Source: Lentzea fradiae (GTDB taxonomy: Bacteria > Actinomycetota > Actinomycetes > Mycobacteriales > Pseudonocardiaceae). Taken from it: DNA of 64,000 nt. The stretch is taken from assembly GCF_900100955.1 (NCBI RefSeq), contig NZ_FNCC01000011.1, positions 124,001-188,000 on the forward strand. The letters are read 5' to 3'. The translations under genes were made by a program, and so were the position numbers. The notes beneath the pieces were generated by a model. The model saw nothing but the letters and a program-made list of their open reading frames with translations, ran no database searches and had not been told where the DNA came from. This document shows, in pieces, positions 52,560 through 59,187 of this stretch; the stretch's first letter is position 1; each line of letters starts with the position of its first letter.

Positions 52560-52682
52560 ATGCGCGCACTCGTCGCTGCCGCCCTGCTCTTCGCCGCCGT
52601 TCTCACGGGTCCCGCCACCGGCGACCGCGAGCACATCCTCGGCGACGTCGACACCAGCTCCAAGCGCGAGCACATCCTCTGA
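52560..52682 (+). CDS. Tiny secreted peptide with duplicated REHIL motif (40 aa)
   Basis: The frame encodes a short signal-like helix, MRALVAAALLFAAVLTGPAT, then GDREHILGDVDTSSKREHIL, with REHIL twice. The mature part would be about 20 residues. TAGGCT (52515-52520) may be the -10 box, and GGGGG lies 11 bases before the ATG. It resembles no family I know. A processed signalling peptide is possible; a chance frame cannot be excluded. Confidence 0.4.
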   Translation: MRALVAAALLFAAVLTGPATGDREHILGDVDTSSKREHIL

Positions 52683-52683
52683 A

Positions 52684-52904
52684 GCGCTGCGCCGGAGGTC
52701 CTGCCCCGCCGTCATCCGCCACGCACACGCTCGTGTGTCATCCGCCAGTGGTCCCCGCCTCCTCTGCGTGACGCGGCTTTCTCACGCGGGAGCCCCGCGT
52801 ACCAACTACGCGGACGAAGGGTCCCCGCGTGCGGCAGGGAAAACACAGAGGAGAGTTGTGAGTGGGGCGGGGCGTTACGGACAGTAGTGCTGGAAGCGGG
52901 CTTG
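52684..52904. repeat. Dispersed intergenic repeat, copy 2
   Basis: It matches 24066-24283 along its length. The central hairpin reads ACGCGGGAGCCCCGCGT and the right end enters the last codons of the mocR gene at 52875. This copy is in the native context of an intact MocR gene, so it is probably the parent or a better-kept version. It may serve as the mocR terminator. Confidence 0.75.
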
Positions 52905-54248
52905 GACCGCGTCGGCGATCTCCTTGACCGCTTCGTGCAGGCGGTCGGGTGAGAGCGACGCGTATCCCACCACCAAGCCGGGCCACATCGGCGTGCGCGT
53001 GTACTGGGCCAACGCCCACACGTGCACCCCTCGCTCCTCAAGCTTGCTCTTCAACGCGAGGTCGTCCGTCCCGTCCGGCATGCGCAGTACGACGTGCAGC
53101 CCGGCTGCCACGCCGACGGCCTGCCATCCCGGCAGATGCTCCGACACGGCCTCCAGCAACGCGTCACGCCTCTTCCGGTAGAGCGCGCGCGTTCGCCGCA
53201 GGTGCCGGTCGTAGCCGCCCGTCCGCAACAGGTGCGCGAACGCCGCCTGCGGGATCGTGGCGGTGCCCATGTCGTTGTACTGCTTGCGTTGCACGATGTC
53301 GTCGCGCAGCCGTTCCGGCACGACGAGCCAGCCGAGGCGCAACGCGGGTGCGAGCACCTTGCTCGTCGTCCCCTGGTACACGACGTGGTCGGGTGCGAGT
53401 GCCTGCAACGCGCCCAGCGCGGGCCGGTCGTAGCGGTGTTCGGCGTCGTAGTCGTCCTCGATGATCAACCCGTTCCGCTCCCGCGCCCATTCCACGAGCG
53501 CGCGTCGTCGTTCCGGGTGCAGCACCACGCCGAGCGGGAACTGGTGCGCGGACGTCACCATCACCGCACGGCAGTCCGTTTCGGACAGAAGATCGACCCT
53601 GATCCCCTTGTCGTCCACCGGGATCGGCACGGGTGTGAGGCCGTGTGCGCGCAGCAGGCTCTCGCCGCCGACGTGGCTGGGGTCCTCGATGGCGATCTTG
53701 CCGTCCAGCAGCCGCGCGGTGAGCTGCAACCCGTCGGCCGAGCCGTTGGTGATCACCGCGTCCTTCGCGACGACTGCGCGCACGCGGGCGAGGTAGTCGA
53801 CGATCTCCTTGCGCAGCCCCAGAAATCCCGCAGGGTCGGGGTACGCCAGGTCGTCGTCGGGCAGCTCGGCCAACGCGGCCCGGTGCGCGGAAACCCAGTC
53901 GGCGCGCGGGAAAGCGCCCAGCGCGGGCAGGCCGGGACGCAGGTTGTAGCGCCACCGCCGCGGCGGCTCCGGCACCCCGGACACACCGGCGGGGCCGAGG
54001 CTCGCGACCGTCGTCCCCGAGCCCCTGCGCGACGTCAGGTACCCCTCGGCGACGAGCTGCGTGTACGCCGACGTCACCGTCCCGCGGGCCACCCCGAGCT
54101 GGGCCGCGAGGTCCCTGCTCGACGGCAGCCGCGTGCCCGGCACGAGCCGCCCGTCGCGGATCGCCCTGCGCAGCTCGGCCTCCACGCCGCGCCGCCGCTG
54201 GTGACCCGGCAACAACAGCTCGCGAAAAGTGGTCCAGTTCGAGGACAT
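52875..54248 (-). CDS. MocR/PdxR-type regulator (GntR HTH-aminotransferase fusion)
   Basis: The 457-residue protein has an N-terminal GntR winged helix (VEAELRRAIRDGRLVPGTRL and LAAQLGVARGTVTSAYTQL) and a class I aminotransferase-like domain (about 110-455). The latter holds the PLP lysine in YQGTTSKVLAPALRLGW and EDDYDAEHRYDRPALG. MocR proteins sense PLP or amino-acid adducts. The ATG giving MSSNWTTFREL is chosen; the frame upstream is not family-like. It is divergent from an EamA exporter, its likely target. Confidence 0.93.
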   Translation of the reverse strand: MSSNWTTFRELLLPGHQRRRGVEAELRRAIRDGRLVPGTRLPSSRDLAAQLGVARGTVTSAYTQLVAEGYLTSRRGSGTTVASLGPAGVSGVPEPPRRWRYNLRPGLPALGAFPRADWVSAHRAALAELPDDDLAYPDPAGFLGLRKEIVDYLARVRAVVAKDAVITNGSADGLQLTARLLDGKIAIEDPSHVGGESLLRAHGLTPVPIPVDDKGIRVDLLSETDCRAVMVTSAHQFPLGVVLHPERRRALVEWARERNGLIIEDDYDAEHRYDRPALGALQALAPDHVVYQGTTSKVLAPALRLGWLVVPERLRDDIVQRKQYNDMGTATIPQAAFAHLLRTGGYDRHLRRTRALYRKRRDALLEAVSEHLPGWQAVGVAAGLHVVLRMPDGTDDLALKSKLEERGVHVWALAQYTRTPMWPGLVVGYASLSPDRLHEAVKEIADAVQARFQHYCP

Positions 54249-54273
54249 GGAAGTGGAGCTTAAAACTGGACCA
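54230..54273. promoter_or_regulatory. Inverted repeat between mocR and eamA
   Basis: TGGTCCAGTT (54230-54239) and AACTGGACCA (54264-54273) are perfect inverted 10-bp boxes 24 bp apart, spanning the divergent start region. The left box continues as AAAGTGGTCC, which resembles the PdxR motif of Corynebacterium. It is a probable MocR operator for both genes. Confidence 0.6.
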
Positions 54274-54295
54274 GTCAGGCGTGAAGCTCGGAACC

Positions 54296-55183
54296 ATGAA
54301 ACTCGGGGTGGCCGCGGGAGCGACAGCGGCAACGATCGTCGGCGCGTCGGTCCCGATCACGGGAATGCTGGAGGGGTACCCGGTCCTGACCGGTCAGGCG
54401 ATGCGCTACGCACTGGGCGCGGCCGTGTTGTTGCTGGTCGCACGGCGTCTGCCCATCCCGTCGTGGCGCGACGTCCCGCCGCTGCTGGGCGTGGTGGTGT
54501 CGGGCATGCTCGGCTTCAACGCCCTGCTCATCGCCGCGCAGCAGTACGCGGAACCGGGCTTCGTAGCCGCCGTGATGGGCGGCTCCCCCATCGTGATCGC
54601 CCTGCTCTCCCGCCGGCGCACCACGTCGGCCCTGGTGGGTGCCGTGGTCGTGGCGGCGGGCATCGTGCTGTTGTCCGGCGGCGGTTCGTGGCACGGCCCC
54701 GGCCTCGTGCTGGCGTTGCTCACGATGGCGGGCGAGGTGGGCTTCACGCTGTTCGCCGTCGGTGTCGTGCGCCGGCTGGGTGTTCTCGGCGTGGCCACCT
54801 GGTCGTGCCTGCTCGCCACGGCGATCGGCGCGGTCGCCGGCACGTTCGTCGGCGGCTGGCAGGTCCCGGACGCGCGGCAGGCGTCCGCGCTGGCGCTGCT
54901 CGCGGTCGTGGTGACCGCACTGGCGTTCGGGCTCTGGTACTTCGCCGTGAACCGGCTGGGTTCCGACCGCGCAGGAGTCCTGATCGGCCTCATGCCGGTG
55001 GCAGGTCTGGCCACGTCCGTGCTGCTGGGCGCACAGAACCTCACGGTCGTGGCCGTCCTCGGCGTCACCACCGTGACCCTCGGCTGCGTGATCGGCCTCC
55101 GCAAGCCACCCGCACCGCAGGAGCCGCCCGTCCCCGCACACGCGACTCCGCCGCACGCGGGGTCCCTTCGTACTGTCACATAG
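54296..55183 (+). CDS. EamA family (DMT) transporter
   Basis: This 295-residue protein has ten predicted transmembrane helices in two EamA repeats (PVLTGQAMRYALGAAVLLLV, GFVAAVMGGSPIVIALL, and GSDRAGVLIGLMPVAGLATSV). Members export metabolites such as amino acids. The ATG at 54296 is used; a GTG at 54281 encodes MKLGT, a near copy of MKLGV, and is possible. The stop codon TAG lies inside the loop/stem of the terminator at 55151. Confidence 0.92.
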   Translation: MKLGVAAGATAATIVGASVPITGMLEGYPVLTGQAMRYALGAAVLLLVARRLPIPSWRDVPPLLGVVVSGMLGFNALLIAAQQYAEPGFVAAVMGGSPIVIALLSRRRTTSALVGAVVVAAGIVLLSGGGSWHGPGLVLALLTMAGEVGFTLFAVGVVRRLGVLGVATWSCLLATAIGAVAGTFVGGWQVPDARQASALALLAVVVTALAFGLWYFAVNRLGSDRAGVLIGLMPVAGLATSVLLGAQNLTVVAVLGVTTVTLGCVIGLRKPPAPQEPPVPAHATPPHAGSLRTVT

Positions 55184-55205
55184 TACGAAGGGACCCCGCG
55201 TGCGG
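55151..55205. terminator. 24-bp perfect hairpin, bidirectional terminator (dispersed family, copy B)
   Basis: Arms 55151-55174 and 55182-55205 are perfectly paired around GTCACAT. It has the same loop and nearly the same stem as 9113-9167, with a T-A pair where that copy has G-C. It serves the convergent eamA and ribbon-helix-helix genes. Confidence 0.85.
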
Positions 55206-55212
55206 TGCGGCG

Positions 55213-55767
55213 TCACGTGAGGTCGGGCCCCTGCGAGCGCAGGTCGTCGACCTTCGCCATCGCTTCCCGCAGCTCACCGAGCCACGTGTCCGCGTGCTCA
55301 CCGACCAGCCGCACGGCCCACGCCAGTGCGTCGGCACGAGACCGCGCGACGCCCGCGGCCACCAACGTGTCGAGCACCTGGCGTTCGGGCTGGCGCAGCC
55401 GCGTCATCACCGGCACGGCCAGGTGCGTGAACAGCTCGCGCGTGCCGCCCTGGACCGCACCCCAGGCGACCTTGCGGCCGTAGCGGTGCTCGGCCTGGCG
55501 GGCGATCTCGATGCGCTCGTCCCGCGTCTCCTCTCGCCAGCGCGCGATGCGGCCCGCCTCGGCCGCGGCGCGTGACGCGTCGTCGAACTCGCCCTCCAGA
55601 TCGGGCAACGTGCCGACGACCGTGATCTCCTCGCGGTCCACCGTCAGCTCCGGCGCACCCGTGAACCAGCCGTCGGGCAGCCGGCCCGCGAACCACGCCG
55701 CCGCGTCGTCGGCCGGTGGCAGGTCAGCCTGCTGCCACCCGCCTCGTCCTCGCCATCCTCGTCCCAT
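55213..55767 (-). CDS. Protein with C-terminal ribbon-helix-helix domain
   Basis: The 184-residue protein has a variable N-terminal half (TGAPELTVDREEITVVGTL, a beta-rich stretch). Its C-terminal segment VMTRLRQPERQVLDTLVAAG plus VARSRADALAWAVRLV fits a ribbon-helix-helix DNA-binding fold, as in antitoxins. Three 8-bp repeats in its own promoter fit such a protein. The ATG with AGGGGTGG upstream is preferred; a GTG three codons earlier is possible. No toxin gene is adjacent, so it is more likely a regulator. Confidence 0.65.
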   Translation of the reverse strand: MGRGWRGRGGWQQADLPPADDAAAWFAGRLPDGWFTGAPELTVDREEITVVGTLPDLEGEFDDASRAAAEAGRIARWREETRDERIEIARQAEHRYGRKVAWGAVQGGTRELFTHLAVPVMTRLRQPERQVLDTLVAAGVARSRADALAWAVRLVGEHADTWLGELREAMAKVDDLRSQGPDLT

Positions 55768-55778
55768 CACGACCACCC

Positions 55779-55802
55779 CTGATTACATGATTACGTCATT
55801 AC
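55779..55802. promoter_or_regulatory. Three tandem 8-bp operator repeats
   Basis: On the + strand CTGATTAC, ATGATTAC and GTCATTAC follow each other without a gap, twelve bases upstream of the start codon of the ribbon-helix-helix gene. Contiguous short repeats are typical operators of such proteins. The middle unit plus neighbours, ATGATTACGTCA, also occurs in the fic operator at 19658 on the minus strand. Confidence 0.6.
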
Positions 55803-55823
55803 TGACGCTACGCCTGCAATCAG

Positions 55824-57800
55824 TCAGAGGGTGTTCGCCGTCAGTGAAGTGACCAGCGCGTCCACCGACGCCACGGGCCTGTCGCACACGTATCCGCGGC
55901 ACACGTACGCGACAGGGGCCTCGTCCAGCAAAGGACGGTCTTCGAGCAACGGCGCGGACGACGGCTCTCCGGCGACGACGACGCCGCCTCCCGGCACATG
56001 CGCGATCGCCGCCGCCCACAGGTCCGCACGGCGCGGGTCGTCCCCGACACCCACGACGGCCACCTGCAACGGACCGGCCACCAACGTCTCGGCGACCGTC
56101 AGCCAGTGACCGGCGAACCGGGGTGCGCGCGTGGCCAGCAGCCCGGCCCGCGTCACGGCCGCCGACGCCGCGTCCAGGTACCGCGACGAACGGTCGGCGC
56201 CCGCCAGCAACGACGCCGTGAGCAGGGCCGAGGCCAGCGACGACGCACCGGACGGCGACGCGTTGTCGGTCGAGTCGGCCGGCCTGCGCACCAACGCCTC
56301 GGCGTCGTCGGCGGTGTCGTAGTAGGCGCCCGGCGTCTCCGGGACGGCGAACCGGGCCAGCGCCGTGTCGAGCAGCCCGCACGCCAGGTCGAGCCACCGG
56401 ACCGAGCCGGTGACCTGGTGCAACGACAGCAGGCCGTCGGCCAGGCAGCCGTAGTCCTCCAGCACGCCGAGCGACGGCCCGGCCACCCCGTCACGCGAGG
56501 TGCGCAGCAGCCGGCCCTCGACGAGGTGCACCGAGGCGAGCAGCGACGCGGCCTCCGCCGCCGCCGCGATCCACTCGGGTTCACCGAAGAACGCGCCCGC
56601 CTCGGCCAGTGCCGCGATCGTCAGGCCGTTCCACGAGGCGATCACCTTGTCGTCCCGGCCCGGTTGCGGCCGTCCGGCCCGCCGGGCCAGCAGCTCGGCC
56701 CGCACGTCCTCCCCCGGCTCCGACACGAACCGCAGCGTCGACTTGCCGTCCTCGAAGTTGGGTTCCTCGGTGACACCGAACGCCGCGGCGGCGTCTCCCA
56801 GCTCCTCGTACGTCCACACGTACGTGAGGCCCTCGACGCCGTCGGTGTCCGCGTCCAGCGACGCCGCGAAACCCCCCTCGGCCGTTCGCAGCTCTCGCAG
56901 CAGGAACGCCGCCGTGTCCCTGGCGACGCGCTCGTAGCGTTCGGAAGCCGTGACCCGCGTCAGGTGCGTGTAGAAGCGCAGCAGCAAAGCGTTGTCGTAC
57001 AACATCTTCTCGAAGTGCGGCACGACCCACGACGCGTCGACGCTGTACCGCGCGAACCCGCCGCCGAGCTGGTCGTACATGCCGCCGTTCGCCATCGCGT
57101 CGGCCGTGGAGGTCGCCATCGAGATCGCCTCGACCGACCCGGTGCGCTCGTGGTGGCGCAGCAGGAACTCGACGACCATCGACGGCGGGAACTTCGGGGC
57201 GTTGCCGAACCCGCCGTTGCGCCGGTCGAACTCACCCAGCAACGACACCACCGCGCCCGCCAGCGCGTCGGAGTCCACAGTGGACGGCGGCAGCGGCGCG
57301 GCCTGCCTGGCGATCTCGTCGACGACCGCGGAGGCCGACTGCAGGACCTCCTCACGGCGCGTCGTCCAGGTGGCCGACACCGCTTCGAGGAGCTGCGGGA
57401 ACGACGGCATGCCCGGCCGCGGCGACGGCGGGTAGTAGGTGCCCGCGTGGAACGGGCGCTGGTCCGGCGTCAGGAACACCGTCATCGGCCACCCGCCGTG
57501 CCCGGTCACGGCCTGCGTGACCTCCATGTAGACGGCGTCGACGTCCGGACGTTCCTCGCGGTCCACCTTCACCGGCACGAAGTGCTCGTTCAGGTAGGCG
57601 GCGATGTCCGGGTCCTCGAAGGACTCGTGGGCCATCACGTGGCACCAGTGGCAGGCCGCGTAGCCGACGGACAGCAGCACCGGGACGTCACGCCGCCGTG
57701 CCTCCGCGAACGCCTCCTCGCTCCACGGCCACCAGTCGACCGGGTTCTCGGCGTGCTGCAGGAGGTACGGGCTGGTGGCGTCAGCGAGCCGGTTCGTCAT
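55824..57800 (-). CDS. YyaL/DUF255 thioredoxin-domain protein
   Basis: This 658-residue protein begins with a thioredoxin-like domain (SPYLLQHAENPVDWWPW, CHWC in GYAACHWCHVMAHESF) and continues with an (alpha/alpha)6 barrel like N-acylglucosamine 2-epimerases. It is the Rv1084 counterpart and related to human SPATA20. The reaction is unknown. The ATG follows a TAGTGT box by seven bases, implying a leaderless message. It is divergent from hen1. Confidence 0.92.
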   Translation of the reverse strand: MTNRLADATSPYLLQHAENPVDWWPWSEEAFAEARRRDVPVLLSVGYAACHWCHVMAHESFEDPDIAAYLNEHFVPVKVDREERPDVDAVYMEVTQAVTGHGGWPMTVFLTPDQRPFHAGTYYPPSPRPGMPSFPQLLEAVSATWTTRREEVLQSASAVVDEIARQAAPLPPSTVDSDALAGAVVSLLGEFDRRNGGFGNAPKFPPSMVVEFLLRHHERTGSVEAISMATSTADAMANGGMYDQLGGGFARYSVDASWVVPHFEKMLYDNALLLRFYTHLTRVTASERYERVARDTAAFLLRELRTAEGGFAASLDADTDGVEGLTYVWTYEELGDAAAAFGVTEEPNFEDGKSTLRFVSEPGEDVRAELLARRAGRPQPGRDDKVIASWNGLTIAALAEAGAFFGEPEWIAAAAEAASLLASVHLVEGRLLRTSRDGVAGPSLGVLEDYGCLADGLLSLHQVTGSVRWLDLACGLLDTALARFAVPETPGAYYDTADDAEALVRRPADSTDNASPSGASSLASALLTASLLAGADRSSRYLDAASAAVTRAGLLATRAPRFAGHWLTVAETLVAGPLQVAVVGVGDDPRRADLWAAAIAHVPGGGVVVAGEPSSAPLLEDRPLLDEAPVAYVCRGYVCDRPVASVDALVTSLTANTL

Positions 57801-57807
57801 GCCGTTC

Positions 57808-57813
57808 ACACTA
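57808..57813 (-). promoter_or_regulatory. -10 box of the yyaL-like gene
   Basis: TAGTGT on the minus strand ends seven bases before the ATG at 57800. The whole divergent yyaL-hen1 spacer is only 55 bp. Confidence 0.4.
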
Positions 57814-57855
57814 ATTGGGGCGCGCGGAGGGCGACTCTCGATCAAACTCGGACGG

Positions 57856-59187
57856 GTGTTGCTCACCATGACCACGACGCACCAGCCGGCGACCGATCTC
57901 GGTCACCTGCTGCACAAGCACCCCGGCCGGGCCCAGTCCTTCACGACGAGCTCGGGCGTCGCGCACGTCTTCTACCCGAAGGCGACGCACGACGAATGCA
58001 CGGTCGCCCTCCTGCTGGAGGTCGACCCCATCGCGCTGGTGCGAGGTCCTGGCAGCACGCTGACCCAATACGTCAACGACCGGCCGTACGCCGCCGGTTC
58101 GTTGCTCACGGTCGCCCTCGGCACCGTCTTCCGCACGGCCATGAGCGGCCGCAGTGACAGCTTCCCCGAACTGGCGAAGACGCCGATCCCGCTGGTCGTC
58201 CGCATCCCCGCGCTGCCGCACGGGCTCGCGGAGCGGTTGTTCACGCCGCTCGGCTGGACGGTCGAGACGACGGCTCACCCTGATTCGCGCTACGGCGACG
58301 TCACGCTGTCCGGCACGCTGCGGGTCAGTGACGCCCTCAAGCACCTGTACGTGCTGCTGCCCGTCCTCGACGGCGGCAAGCACTACTGGGTCTCGGCCGA
58401 CGAGGTCGACAAGCTGCTCAAGGCGGGTGACGGCTGGCTGGCCGCGCACCCGGACAAGGAGCTCATCACCACCCGCTACCTGGTCCGCAGGCGCCCGCTC
58501 GTCACGTCGGCGCTGGAACGGCTGGCCGAGGTCGACGGGGTGGAGCCGGAGGAGCTGGACAACGCGCTGGCCGAACCGAAGATCTCCCTTGCGGCGCAGC
58601 GCAAGGACGCCGTCATCGAGGAGCTGCTGCTGGCACGGGCCAAGCGGGTGCTCGACCTCGGCTGCGGGAGTGGCGCGTTGCTGCGCGCACTCGCCGCCGA
58701 GCCGCAGTTCACCGAGATCCAGGCGGTCGACGTGTCCGCGAAGGCGTTGCAGGAGGCCGGACGCGGGCTGGACCGGCTGGGCGAACGCCAGCGCGACCGG
58801 ATCACGTTGCGGCAGTCGGCCCTGACGTACGCGGACCCGGCCCTCGCCGGATACGACGCGGCCGTGCTGCTGGAGGTCGTCGAGCACGTCGACCCGTCGC
58901 GCCTGCCTGCGCTGGAGCACTCGGTGTTCGTGGTCGCGAGGCCGCGCACGGTGCTGGTGACCACGCCGAACGTCGAGTACAACGCGCTCTTCGAGACGCT
59001 TCCGGCAGGCCGGATGAGGCACTCCGACCACCGCTTCGAGTGGACCAGGGCGGAGTTCGCGCAGTGGGCCGCGGGCGTCGCCGAGCGCTGCGGCTACACC
59101 GTGCGCCACGTGCCGATCGGTCCCGAGGACCCCGAGCGCGGCGCACCGACCCAGATGGCCGTCTTCAGCACGAAGGACGTGAAGTGA
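57856..59187 (+). CDS. hen1: Bacterial Hen1, 3'-terminal RNA ribose 2'-O-methyltransferase
   Basis: This 443-residue protein has an N-terminal half (HPGRAQSFTTSSGVAHVFYP) that in known systems activates Pnkp ligase. The C-terminal methyltransferase has SAM motif VLDLGCGSGALLRAL and the metal-binding EVVEHVD (E340, H344) with HSDHRFEW downstream. It methylates the 2'-OH at the broken 3' end of tRNA before sealing, so the repaired site cannot be cut again. The GTG giving VLLTMTTTH matches the family start. It ends in TGATG, overlapping pnkp by one base. Confidence 0.95.
   Translation: MLLTMTTTHQPATDLGHLLHKHPGRAQSFTTSSGVAHVFYPKATHDECTVALLLEVDPIALVRGPGSTLTQYVNDRPYAAGSLLTVALGTVFRTAMSGRSDSFPELAKTPIPLVVRIPALPHGLAERLFTPLGWTVETTAHPDSRYGDVTLSGTLRVSDALKHLYVLLPVLDGGKHYWVSADEVDKLLKAGDGWLAAHPDKELITTRYLVRRRPLVTSALERLAEVDGVEPEELDNALAEPKISLAAQRKDAVIEELLLARAKRVLDLGCGSGALLRALAAEPQFTEIQAVDVSAKALQEAGRGLDRLGERQRDRITLRQSALTYADPALAGYDAAVLLEVVEHVDPSRLPALEHSVFVVARPRTVLVTTPNVEYNALFETLPAGRMRHSDHRFEWTRAEFAQWAAGVAERCGYTVRHVPIGPEDPERGAPTQMAVFSTKDVK

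Noticed and set aside
55213..55767. Antitoxin of a toxin-antitoxin pair
   Set aside because: No small toxin-like gene lies next to it; the neighbours are the eamA transporter and the yyaL-like gene.
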